Source: Geothermovivens sp964644845
GTDB lineage: Bacteria > Zhuqueibacterota > Zhuqueibacteria > Oleimicrobiales > Geothermoviventaceae
Length of the DNA: 29,924 nucleotides
Assembly: GCA_964644845.1 (NCBI GenBank)
Contig: CAZXXS010000043.1
Coordinates: 1-29,924 of the forward strand
Direction: 5' to 3'
Shown: piece after piece, positions 7,525-15,159 of the stretch
Numbering within the stretch: position 1 is the first letter of the stretch
How the letters are laid out: each line of letters starts with the position of its first letter
Position numbers and translations under genes: made by a program
Notes under the pieces: generated by a model
Seen by the model: the letters and a program-made list of their open reading frames with translations, nothing else
Database searches by the model: none
What the model was told of the DNA's origin: nothing

Positions 7525-8204
7525 CATTTTCCCTCAAACATACAGCGAACTGATGTCCACCAGAGTCACCGGCGTACCGTGAGAACGCGGGCAGAAACTG
7601 TCTCCACGAAATAGCCCCTGCGCGTCGCTTGACTGCACCGTCCCGCCGGTGTGCCGCGTTGTGCGACTTCTGACAGCCTGCTGGTAGCCCCTTTGCGCAA
7701 AAAACAAGTCAGCGTAGGTCAAGAACTTGCAGAATTGTTTTACCTCGAGACTCCGTCTGCTTGCACGGTTGGGAACGCAGGCACCTTTTTGGGAACGGAA
7801 GGTGCAGCCTGTACCGGTGCTGGGCAGACGAGATCGGGGGTCTCGACCGAAACCTTGGGCGCGTACGGTAAAGGGAAAAGGAGCTTGTTTCCCGACTTTG
7901 TGGACGTGAAGTGTCTGAGATGCGGCACGGGGACCCCGTGGTTTCAGGCCCGTCCGACGTCGGATGGGCAGCCGTTTTGGTGATTTGAGCCAGGCCTTGA
8001 ACCCAGGTTCAGACCAATCCGAAAGGTGCTGCAGCCGGTCGGCTTTTGCTCCGCGGTGGTACGGACCATTCGAACCGGTAAGTCGGCCAGGAGTCGGTTG
8101 AGGCATTCCGTGGCGTAGGGAGGAGAAAGGGCTGATGAACCCAGGGGGCCAAAGGGTGTCTTTCTCCACTGCCTGCGTGTGGAAGAAATTGAAGCAAAAA
8201 AGTC

Positions 8205-8233
8205 TTGCTTTCTGTGGTCTGTTTGGATAAATT
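8205..8233 (+). promoter_or_regulatory. Candidate promoter upstream of argG
   Basis: TTGCTT (8205-8210) and TAAATT (8228-8233) are separated by 17 bases within a conspicuous AT-rich island in GC-rich DNA. The -10-like box is identical to that proposed for the fadR operon. If used, the argG transcript would carry a leader of about 460 bases containing the hairpins at 8305-8378. Confidence 0.32.
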
Positions 8234-8304
8234 CGAAGCGAAATTTGGCCGCAGTGGTCTCGGCTTTTGAGAGTTTTTCGAGCGGCTGCGAGCGGGTGCC
8301 GACA

Positions 8305-8378
8305 CCTGGCAACCAGGATGAAGATGTCACACCTGCCCGGGAAGACAGGTCACCCCCGGCGAGAAAGCCGGGTGTTTT
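8305..8378 (+). promoter_or_regulatory. Attenuator-like hairpin series in the argG leader
   Basis: Three hairpins follow each other: CCTGG/CCAGG (8305-8317), ACCTG/CAGGT (8331-8350), and CCCGGC/GCCGGG (8355-8372) followed by TGTTTT (8373-8378), a terminator-like end. Alternative pairings exist: the CCCGGG inside the second loop (8336-8341) can pair with the CCCGG of the terminator stem, and ACAGGT just after the T-run can compete for the ACCTG. Mutually exclusive structures of this kind are typical of transcription attenuators or riboswitch expression platforms. No known aptamer was recognised and the T-run is short. Confidence 0.35.
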
Positions 8379-8700
8379 ACAGGTCCGGATCAGTCTCGAC
8401 CACTGGCTGACGCGCGGTTCGGACTTGCTAAGTCCAAGAGATTAGAGCTCGGCTACTGTTCTCACCCCAAGCTAAACGAGCGGGACAAGTGCATTTACAG
8501 GGATTCGAACAGATTTCCCGCTTTTCGCTCCCCGCCTTTGTGACCCGCAGGCGCCTCAGGCGCGCCTAACACCCGACCTTAACATCTTCTTCTGAACTGC
8601 TGCTGAAATTCAATGGTTGCACAAGGTTGGCTCGCACAACACGCGTGCAGTGCGGCTCGTTTTGATTTGGAATCGTCAGCAAACTGAGGAGGCAAGAGCT

Positions 8701-9960
8701 GTGGACAAGGGCGTGCGTAAGGTTGTTTTGGCGTACTCCGGGGGATTGGACACATCGATCATCATCCCGTGGCTGAAAGAGAACTACGGCTGTGAGGTGA
8801 TCGCGTTCGCTGCCAACGTTGGCCAGGAGGAGGAGCTGGACGGACTTGAGGAAAAGGCGCTCAAGACGGGCGCGTCCAAGTGCATCATCGAGGACCTGCG
8901 GGAAGAGTTCGTGGTGAACTACGTTTTCCCCACCTTGCGCGCCGGTGCCGTCTACGAGGGAAAATACCTCCTGGGGACGTCGTTTGCCCGTCCGATCATC
9001 GCCAAACGACAGGTGGAGATCGCGGAACAAGAGGGTGCGGATGCCCTGGCACATGGGTGCACCGGCAAAGGGAACGACCAGGTTCGCTTCGAACTCACCT
9101 ACAAAGCGTTCAATCCAAAGCTGAAGGTAATCGCTCCGTGGCGCGAGTGGCACATCCGTTCGCGCGAGGACGCCATCCGGTACGCGAGGGAACACAACGT
9201 CCCCATTAAAGCAACGCTTGACAAGATTTACAGTAACGACCGTAATCTCTGGCACCTCAGTCACGAGGGTGGACCACTGGAGGACCCCTGGAACGAGCCA
9301 CCAGCGGACATGTTCGAACTTACGCAAGACCCGCTCAAGGCCCCGGACGAGCCGGAGTACGTGGAGATTGAGTTCTACCGCGGGAATCCGGTCGGAGTGA
9401 ACGGCGAGACGTTGCCACCCGTTCAACTTCTTGAACGGTTGAACGAGATCGCCGGTCGGCACGGAGTTGGACGCCAGGACATCGTCGAAAACCGCCTGGT
9501 GGGCATGAAATCCAGGGGGGTCTACGAGACACCCGGTGGCACACTCCTGTACGCGGCACACAAGGATCTGGAAAGTCTGGTCCTCGACCGCGACACGATG
9601 CGCATGAAAGAGATGCTTGCGCCCAAGTACGCGGAACTTGTTTATTACGGGCAGTGGTTCACACCTCTAAGGGAGGCACTGGACGCGTTTGTGAATGTGA
9701 CGCAGGAGCACGTTACCGGAACCGTTCGGCTGAAGCTCTACAAGGGCAGTGCATGGGTCGTGGGACGCAAATCGCCCTACACTCTGTACCGTGAAGACTT
9801 CGCAACTTTCGGTGAGGACGATGTGTACAATCAGCAGGACGCCGAAGGGTTCATCAACCTTTTCGGTTTGCCGCTGAAGGTGCGTTCGCTTGTGCGGCTG
9901 GAGTGGGACAAAGAGGTGGAGTACCCCGAGCCCGACTACAGCCGCTTCAAACGCGACTGA
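8701..9960 (+). CDS. argG: Argininosuccinate synthase
   Basis: ArgG joins citrulline and aspartate with ATP to argininosuccinate, the penultimate step of arginine biosynthesis, in the cytosol. The ATP pyrophosphatase loop YSGGLDTS is at residues 12-19. GTSFARPIIAKRQVEIA (about residues 97-113) and GCTGKGNDQVRFE (about 119-131) are the conserved substrate-binding blocks, and the C-terminal part runs through to YSRFKRD without gaps. The start is the GTG at 8701, 8 bases after GAGGAGG (8686-8692), giving 419 residues; an upstream in-frame ATG at 8617 would add 28 unrelated residues. argH lies two genes downstream on the same strand. The long upstream leader may regulate it. Confidence 0.97.
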   Translation: MDKGVRKVVLAYSGGLDTSIIIPWLKENYGCEVIAFAANVGQEEELDGLEEKALKTGASKCIIEDLREEFVVNYVFPTLRAGAVYEGKYLLGTSFARPIIAKRQVEIAEQEGADALAHGCTGKGNDQVRFELTYKAFNPKLKVIAPWREWHIRSREDAIRYAREHNVPIKATLDKIYSNDRNLWHLSHEGGPLEDPWNEPPADMFELTQDPLKAPDEPEYVEIEFYRGNPVGVNGETLPPVQLLERLNEIAGRHGVGRQDIVENRLVGMKSRGVYETPGGTLLYAAHKDLESLVLDRDTMRMKEMLAPKYAELVYYGQWFTPLREALDAFVNVTQEHVTGTVRLKLYKGSAWVVGRKSPYTLYREDFATFGEDDVYNQQDAEGFINLFGLPLKVRSLVRLEWDKEVEYPEPDYSRFKRD

Positions 9961-9977
9961 GTAGCGAAAACGGACAA

Positions 9978-10052
9978 GCATGCCCACGTTCACTGGCCGC
10001 GTACGGCTGTCAGGCATGCGGTAAGAGCTGCTGACCCGGGACGAAACTCGGG
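9978..10052 (+). other. Two hairpins between argG and the TIM-barrel gene
   Basis: GCATGCC (9978-9984) pairs with GGCATGC (10013-10019), enclosing an inner GCCG-CGTA-CGGC stem-loop (9996-10007). Sixteen bases on, CCCGGG (10035-10040) pairs with CTCGGG (10047-10052) with one G-T pair and an ACGAAA loop. There is no T-run, so these are not canonical terminators. They might be an mRNA processing or stability element inside an arg operon, or an unassigned regulatory RNA. Confidence 0.35.
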
Positions 10053-10156
10053 CGTCGCGTGACTGTGGCCACAAACGCGTTTGGAGGCTTCGGGTAACTG
10101 CCCCGTCTTCGAGCACTTGTGGGTTTTGGGCACCATCTGGCAACGGAGTGTGAACG

Positions 10157-10939
10157 ATGGGAAGATGGAGCAGACAGCTCGCGTTCTCACTCGAGGGACT
10201 GCGCGGTGACGCGCGGAAGATTCTTGACTGGGTTGCAGCCTCCGGCTTCAGGGGTGTTGAACTGCCCTTGCACGGTAGACCGGTTGGCGTTGCGGATCTG
10301 GATCGGACAGGGGTGAGGGACCTGTGGCAGTTTCTGTCCGACCGAAGGCTTGCTTTGGCGTCTGTGTCCGGCTCATTGCCAGGCGCTCTGGATCACCCAA
10401 ACGGGGCCGACCAGGCTCTGAGCACGCTCTCTCGCTTGCTCGAAAAGCTGGCAGTGACGAGCCGCCCACCTCTAGTACTCGAAATGGAACCGCTGGGCGT
10501 AGGAGAAGAAGCTTCCGAAGAAGTGCTACAGGAAGCTCTCGAACACTTGTGTCAACTCACAGAGCATTACGAGTACCGCGTGGCTCTGGTCGGGCACCTG
10601 CTGGACGTGAAGCGCATCGCCCAGGCGCTGCGGGGAGACGACGCCCCGTTCGTTGGGACGGGCTTCGATCCGCTGCGCATCCTTGAAGTGGAAGGCGATG
10701 TCTCGATCTGGCTGGAAGAGTGGGCTGACCGACTCTTTGTCGTGTACGTTGAAGACGGTGTGCCACATTACGGTGTGGTCGACTTTGCCCGTGTGGGCGA
10801 CGGATCCATTCCGTGGTACGAAGTACTCGAGAAACTTGAAGAAATGGAGTACGTGGGACCGCTTGTTGTCCGTACCTACCGTGCTCCGGATCCCTACGAG
10901 GAAGCTGTTCGAGCCAAACGTTTTATCGAACGGATTTGA
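10157..10939 (+). CDS. Sugar-phosphate-isomerase-like TIM-barrel protein, probably lacking the metal site
   Basis: The 260-residue protein has the repeating strand-helix pattern of the AP-endonuclease-2/xylose-isomerase-like TIM barrel: ILDWVAASGFRGVELPL at the start, APFVGTGFDPLRIL in the middle and WYEVLEKLEEMEYVGPLVV near the end, the last matching the family's final strand-helix. The usual metal ligands seem absent: the strand that normally carries Glu reads VALVGH, the HxHxKD-type strand reads VVYVEDG, and the last strand ends VVRTY instead of in Glu. Only an Asp in GFDP is retained. It lies between argG and argH, ending 11 bases before argH, so it is co-transcribed with arginine genes. 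The activity is unknown; a non-catalytic or metal-independent role is inference. GGAGTG at 10145-10150 supports the ATG. Confidence 0.7.
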   Translation: MGRWSRQLAFSLEGLRGDARKILDWVAASGFRGVELPLHGRPVGVADLDRTGVRDLWQFLSDRRLALASVSGSLPGALDHPNGADQALSTLSRLLEKLAVTSRPPLVLEMEPLGVGEEASEEVLQEALEHLCQLTEHYEYRVALVGHLLDVKRIAQALRGDDAPFVGTGFDPLRILEVEGDVSIWLEEWADRLFVVYVEDGVPHYGVVDFARVGDGSIPWYEVLEKLEEMEYVGPLVVRTYRAPDPYEEAVRAKRFIERI

Positions 10940-10950
10940 ACAGGAAAGCC

Positions 10951-12378
10951 ATGACTCAACCCGAAGGATCCAAAGCGTGGTCCGGGCGTTTCGAGGGCCG
11001 GGTCGATCCGACGTTTGAGCGGTACAGCCGTTCACTTGATTTCGACCTCCGTTTGTTGCCGGACGACGTAAGAACAAACCGTGCCTGGGCTCGGGAACTG
11101 CACCGTTTGGGCGTCTACACAACGGGGCAGTTGAATGCTGTACTCGATGCGTTGGCGGAAATTGAACGCGATTACGCGAAAGGAAGGCTCAGCCTTTTGC
11201 CCACGGACGAAGACGTCCACATGCTGGTGGAGCGTTTGCTAACGGAGAAGCTCGGTCCGACCGGTGCGGCCATTCACGCCGGCCGGAGCCGGAACGACCA
11301 GGTTGTCACGGATTTCAAACTGTACCTTAAGCGTTCGCTCCACGAGTTGCGGGACGGTATTCGGTTTTTACAGGGAGCAGCGGTAGCTCGAGCGGGAGAA
11401 ACCGCCGACTGGGTGATGCCAGCGTACACGCATTTGCAGCGGGCTCAACCCGTCACGTTGGGTCACTACTTGCTTTCCCTGTTTTGGGCGCTGGAACGGG
11501 ATCTGCGGCGGGTCGAAGTGTGGTTTCAGACGCACGACTTTTGCCCTCTGGGGAGCGGCGCGTGCGCGGGTAGCGGGTTTCCGGTTGACCGCTTTCGTCT
11601 TGCGGAAGAACTCGGTTTCAAGGGCCCCACGGAAAACAGCATCGACACAGTGGCCAGTCGCGATTTCGCTGTAGATGCGGTAAATGTTTGTGCCAATCTC
11701 ATGCTGACGCTTAGTCGTTACGCCGAGGACTGGATTCTGTGGAGTAGCCGGGAGTTCTGCTGGCTGCGCGTGGCCGATGCCTATTCCACGGGGAGCAGCA
11801 TGATGCCACAGAAGCGCAATCCGGACTCGCTGGAACTGGTCCGGGGGAAAGCGTCTCGGGTGGCTTCAGATGCGTGGCGTCTGCAGGCCCTGCTGAAAGG
11901 CCTTCCACTAACCTACGACAGAGACTTGCAGGAGGACAAGGAGCCCCTTTTCGACGCAATGGACACGACGCTAACGTCCGTCCACGTGATGACAGGCGTG
12001 CTTTCGACGGCGACGTTTGATCGGGACAGATTGGCGCACGCCGTAGAGTCGGAGATGTTAGCAACGGACCTGGCTGATTACCTGGTGCTGAAAGGGGTGC
12101 CTTTCCGGGAAGCGCACCGGATCGTGGCCGGGATGGTGAAAAAGGCGGAGAAGTCGGGGAAGCCGTTGGACACGTGGACGCTCTCCGAATTCAGGACGTA
12201 CTCGGAGGGCTTCGATTCCGACGTGCAGGACTACCTGACGGTGGCGAAAAGCTTGACGCGACGCCGTGTTTACGGAGGGACGGCGCCCGAGAGTGTGGCC
12301 TTGCAGCTGGAGCGTGCAAGGGCCATTCTCGCGGAGTCAGGTGAGGAAGACGGTGGTTCGGAGGCGCTCGCCGAATGA
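10951..12378 (+). CDS. argH: Argininosuccinate lyase
   Basis: ArgH cleaves argininosuccinate to arginine and fumarate, the last step of arginine synthesis. The N-terminal WSGRFEGRVDPTFERYSRS, the block HAGRSRNDQVVTDFKLYL (about residues 109-126), the THLQRAQPVTLGHYLLS segment and the fumarase/lyase signature GSSMMPQKRNPD (about 281-292, with the catalytic Ser loop) are all intact. The 475-residue length is normal. I start it at the ATG at 10951, preceded by CAGGAAAG, instead of the TTG at 10936 that overlaps the preceding stop. It is the third gene of an argG-TIM barrel-argH unit. The final residues (ESGEEDGGSEALAE) are an acidic tail. Confidence 0.97.
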   Translation: MTQPEGSKAWSGRFEGRVDPTFERYSRSLDFDLRLLPDDVRTNRAWARELHRLGVYTTGQLNAVLDALAEIERDYAKGRLSLLPTDEDVHMLVERLLTEKLGPTGAAIHAGRSRNDQVVTDFKLYLKRSLHELRDGIRFLQGAAVARAGETADWVMPAYTHLQRAQPVTLGHYLLSLFWALERDLRRVEVWFQTHDFCPLGSGACAGSGFPVDRFRLAEELGFKGPTENSIDTVASRDFAVDAVNVCANLMLTLSRYAEDWILWSSREFCWLRVADAYSTGSSMMPQKRNPDSLELVRGKASRVASDAWRLQALLKGLPLTYDRDLQEDKEPLFDAMDTTLTSVHVMTGVLSTATFDRDRLAHAVESEMLATDLADYLVLKGVPFREAHRIVAGMVKKAEKSGKPLDTWTLSEFRTYSEGFDSDVQDYLTVAKSLTRRRVYGGTAPESVALQLERARAILAESGEEDGGSEALAE

Positions 12379-12574
12379 AAAGGTTGTGTTGGAGCACTTG
12401 CTTGAAGCGTGCCGTCCGAGCTAAAGAAATCGGAGGATTTTCTGGTAAAGGACTCCTGGGGTGCAGCTGGACCGAGGAAGAGCAACCTTCCCGACAGTAC
12501 GTGGAAGGATAAAGGACATCTGAAGCGATGAGTGAGGGCATCCTCCAACGCATCAAAATGCGGGAGGGCAGGCA

Positions 12575-13123
12575 ATGAAAGCGAAAATTGGAAGCACCGA
12601 ACTGGAACTCGTCCAGGGGGACATCACGGAGATGGACACCGATGCCATTGTGAACGCTGCGAACGCCGCGCTGAAAATGGGTGGAGGTGTGGCGGGAGCG
12701 ATTTTGCGGAAGGGTGGTTGGGAAATTCAAGAAGAATGCGATCGGATTGGTGGAACGCATGTAGGCGGCGCCGTGATCACAACGGGCGGTAAACTCAAAG
12801 CTCGGTACGTGATCCACGCTGTCGGCCCTCGAATGGGCGAAGGGGACGAGGACCGCAAGCTACGGGACGCGACACGGAATGCGCTTAGGGTCGCAGATGA
12901 ACACGGACTGAAATCAATCGCGTTACCAGCGATCAGCACGGGAATCTTCGGTTTCCCGATGGAAAGGGCTGCCGAAATCATGCTCAAAACGACGCTCGAC
13001 TACCTGAGAGAAGGAAATACCGGACTGGAGCGTGTGGTCTACGTGCTGTGGGGTGAGGATGCCTACCAAACCTTCAGGACGACCTTGCAGAAGTTACTCG
13101 CCGACCAAAGTGTGCCTGAGTAG
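12575..13123 (+). CDS. Macro-domain protein, probable ADP-ribose deacylase/hydrolase
   Basis: A stand-alone 182-residue macro domain. Seen motifs are GDITEMDTDAIVNAANAAL (residues about 15-33, the adenine and distal-ribose loop), GGGVAGAILRKGG, GTHVGGAVITTGGKL, YVIHAVGP, and ALPAISTGIFGFP, the diphosphate-binding loop. This set is typical of the MacroD-type/thermophile group, which removes ADP-ribose from proteins or deacetylates O-acetyl-ADP-ribose. It sits 196 bases after argH, with GGAGGG upstream of the ATG. The ATG overlaps the TGA of a possible 16-codon leader frame (12528-12577). No toxin or ADP-ribosyltransferase gene is nearby that would suggest a defence pair. Confidence 0.9.
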   Translation: MKAKIGSTELELVQGDITEMDTDAIVNAANAALKMGGGVAGAILRKGGWEIQEECDRIGGTHVGGAVITTGGKLKARYVIHAVGPRMGEGDEDRKLRDATRNALRVADEHGLKSIALPAISTGIFGFPMERAAEIMLKTTLDYLREGNTGLERVVYVLWGEDAYQTFRTTLQKLLADQSVPE

Positions 13124-13455
13124 CGTACTCGGGGAAGGTCATGTTGCCACGTTTGTCCACTGCGTCCGCGAACGGAGCGTGGGTCGAGGCCCGCGGGTAG
13201 ACATTTGTAGAGTACTTTCAAGTCGGAACACCTTCACAGGGGCAGCAAACGTGTGCCCGTGGGCGAAAGCCTTGCGTGTAGGGAGGCTTCGGTTTGGTGC
13301 TCTTGGTGGATGAGTTCAAGCTCTTAGGATGTACAGCCCCGGCGTTTCGCTTGCAGAGTCCAGCGCCTGATGCCCTGTCTCTGTAACCTACCTAAGTGCG
13401 CGTTGTCTCCTTGCCTTGGCGACGGAGCGGGGCCTCTGTGCGTTCGTTTCGAGGG

Positions 13456-13480
13456 CCGTCGGACGTAGCCGACGGTTGTT
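13456..13480 (+). terminator. Possible terminator hairpin
   Basis: CCGTCGG (13456-13462) and CCGACGG (13469-13475) form a perfect stem with a 6-base loop, followed by TTGTTTCC. The T-rich stretch is broken, and it lies over 300 bases after the macro-domain stop, so assignment is tentative. Confidence 0.35.
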
Positions 13481-13542
13481 TCCAGGGGTTCGGCTGACCA
13501 AAGGTGCTGCGACACGTCCCCCCACGTGACCGCTACTCCGAG

Positions 13543-13562
13543 ACCCACGTTTTGGGTTTTTT
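13543..13562 (+). terminator. Weak terminator-like hairpin with six Ts
   Basis: ACCCA (13543-13547) pairs with TGGGT (13553-13557) over a 5-base loop, and the T-run covers 13557-13562. The stem is short. With the hairpin 80 bases earlier it may end transcription from the macro-domain region before the promoter at 14199. Confidence 0.3.
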
Positions 13563-14198
13563 CGAGAGGCTCGGCTGCCTACGGGCTGAGCCGGTGCCTT
13601 GGGCAAGGTGACGGGGGAGTCGGCCATTCCCGCCTGGGCGCGTTCGGGCGGCGGGTACGACGTGCGTCGTGCTTCTTGGCCAAGGGTGAGCAAGGCGGTC
13701 CGCTGCTCGCAAAAGACTCCCGCCTGCTTGTCCCACCGTTCGTCATTTCAGCCAGCGGCAGAAAGCTTTCGCGCAGAACGCCGGTCCGCGCAGGACAGGG
13801 AAACGTGGGCTCTTCTTCCATGTTCGCAGGCGCTGGCGGAGTGTGCACGGCGACGCCGAATCTCCCACTAGCCGGACCCTGTACGTCTTCGAAAGTTCCA
13901 GTTCGCGTGGGGGTTGCATCAGCGCTCGCGAGCAGAGCGGGAGGAGACCCGAAGATCCGGACTGAATCCAGGCAGCGCCAAAAACGGATCCGGCCCCGTG
14001 GGCAAGTACGAACCGACCAAGGCGGCTCCCGAGCGCAACGCGTTTTGATCCGTCTTCGTTCAACCTGGTCGCTACTTGGCCGTTCCCCTCGGAAACTGGG
14101 AGGGGCCTTCACGTTGTCACTCCGGGCCCTGTCGGAACGCCTGAGTGGTTTGGAAACGTTCCCAAGTTCTCGCGGTAGGTCTTCATCCGTGTTTCTCC

Positions 14199-14227
14199 TT
14201 GACAAAGAGGCCCCGGGTCCGTACATT
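14199..14227 (+). promoter_or_regulatory. Near-consensus promoter of the Cys-rich gene and proS
   Basis: A perfect -35 TTGACA (14199-14204) is followed after exactly 17 bases by TACATT (14222-14227, 4 of 6). The predicted start near 14234 gives a leader of about 18 bases before the ATG at 14252, which argues strongly for that start codon and against the much longer upstream reading frame. Confidence 0.6.
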
Positions 14228-14251
14228 TGCACAACTTTTTGTGGGTGGCCT

Positions 14252-15142
14252 ATGCGCAATCCCTACAAACGGACCGATGTTTTCAGCTGTCGCCATCCGA
14301 GCCACGCGCGCTTCGGCTACCGCGTGTCGGCGTACCACGTGCTCAAAGCCAGGCGTTGCTACCCGGACGGCTGCATCGTCTACCGCTGGCACTGTCACCG
14401 TTTTGAGAAGGGGCAGCCCTGCGTACGCGGGTTCAAGCACGTGGGACGGCTTTGCACGGGCTGTACCCATTACCGTGACACGCGGGTGCACTACCAGCCG
14501 GAAGTCAGGCTCGACGGGGACACATTTCGAGAATTCCTCGAAGAGGTTGCGGACTTTGAGGAGTGGCTTCACGAAGCCGAGGGCCGGCGACACGAAATCT
14601 ACGCTCGTGTTCACTCGGTTCGTCCGTTGCTCCGGAAGGTCGTGGACCCCGGGGGTGAACGGCTGCAGCTGAACGGTTATCTGGTCCGTTTGGAACATGC
14701 CTTCGTTGGGAAAACAGGGTTGGAAGATGGCCTCTACTTGGCCCTGAGCGGGCACCAGCAGGAAAGGTACGGTTTCAAGCGAGGGGACGTGTTTGAGTGC
14801 CAGGCCACGCTCCGGATGAGTCGGGGGCGTTTGTTGGTTGAGAACCCCTCGCGTGTCGAATTCGCCGAGCGTGGGGTGCGGAAAGAGCAGCCTTCGGACC
14901 CGGTGGCTTTGATTGCCAGGCTCGTGGCGACGAAGATCGACGAAAACACAAGTCCCCGCTGTCTTTCGTGCCCGTACGCGGCTCTGGTGGATGTGGAATT
15001 TCGCGGCCAGCGGCGCGGCAGGAGGCGTGAGCTCTACTGTCTGCAGGGAATCACGGAAACGGCGGATTGCGCCTTGCCCGTAATCGAGAAAATGCAGGTG
15101 GAACAGATCGGCTTTGAGACCTGTACGGAAAGGGATGTCTGA
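14252..15142 (+). CDS. Uncharacterised 13-cysteine protein with possible OB-fold, upstream of proS
   Basis: I do not recognise the family. The 296-residue protein has an N-terminal Cys/His-rich block (C13, C36, C41, C48, C57, C68, C71; note YPDGC and LCTGCTHYRD), a middle region of beta-strands and glycines (about residues 115-205, ending in GFKRGDVFECQATL and LLVENPSRVEF) resembling an OB-fold, and a C-terminal Cys group (C237, C240, C263, C273). Two metal or Fe-S sites with a nucleic-acid-binding middle is a reasonable inference, not shown. The start at 14252 is fixed by the promoter just upstream and by the loss of coding character before it; the Shine-Dalgarno (GGGTGG) is weak. proS begins 17 bases downstream, so the two are co-transcribed and a tRNA or translation link is possible. 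Confidence 0.72.
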   Translation: MRNPYKRTDVFSCRHPSHARFGYRVSAYHVLKARRCYPDGCIVYRWHCHRFEKGQPCVRGFKHVGRLCTGCTHYRDTRVHYQPEVRLDGDTFREFLEEVADFEEWLHEAEGRRHEIYARVHSVRPLLRKVVDPGGERLQLNGYLVRLEHAFVGKTGLEDGLYLALSGHQQERYGFKRGDVFECQATLRMSRGRLLVENPSRVEFAERGVRKEQPSDPVALIARLVATKIDENTSPRCLSCPYAALVDVEFRGQRRGRRRELYCLQGITETADCALPVIEKMQVEQIGFETCTERDV

Positions 15143-15159
15143 GACGGAGTCGGAGGCAA

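Larger units (their letters stand above)
7446..8700. other. 1.25 kb gap and long argG leader region
   Basis: After the terminator at 7484-7524 I see no convincing gene. A 211-codon minus-strand frame (7534-8169) is rich in Arg, Ser and Pro and poor in Asp and Glu, and has no family resemblance, so I do not call it. The second half holds an AT-rich island with a promoter candidate (8205-8233), three consecutive hairpins (8305-8378), a GGACTT/AAGTCC hairpin (8421-8435) and GC palindromes around 8550, all upstream of argG and on its strand. No tRNA or T-box core sequence was recognised. Confidence 0.6.
13124..14251. other. 1.1 kb gap with hairpins and the promoter of the next operon
   Basis: No frame here looks coding; the long frame that runs through it on the plus strand is only the upstream open extension of the gene starting at 14252, and its translation here is Arg/Ser-rich. 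It contains a perfect 7-bp hairpin (13456-13475) followed by TTGTTT, a weak terminator-like hairpin (13543-13562) and a near-consensus promoter at 14199-14227. A 20-codon frame at 13141-13200 is too short to support. Confidence 0.6.

Noticed and set aside
7534..8169. 211-codon minus-strand frame convergent with the DUF6807 gene
   Set aside because: Arg/Ser/Pro-rich, few acidic residues, no start signal and no family resemblance; a frame this long is expected about once by chance in this amount of GC-rich DNA.
8491..8520. tRNA-like GGATTCGAAC motif (T-loop on the minus strand)
   Set aside because: The T-arm bases next to it do not pair and no acceptor or anticodon stem can be built.
12575..13123. 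Macro-domain gene as part of a DarTG-like toxin-antitoxin or phage-defence pair
   Set aside because: No ADP-ribosyltransferase toxin gene lies next to it; neighbours are argH and an empty region.
13526..14251. Upstream extension of the Cys-rich protein by 242 codons
   Set aside because: Composition is non-coding and a TTGACA-17-TACATT promoter lies inside it, just before the ATG at 14252.
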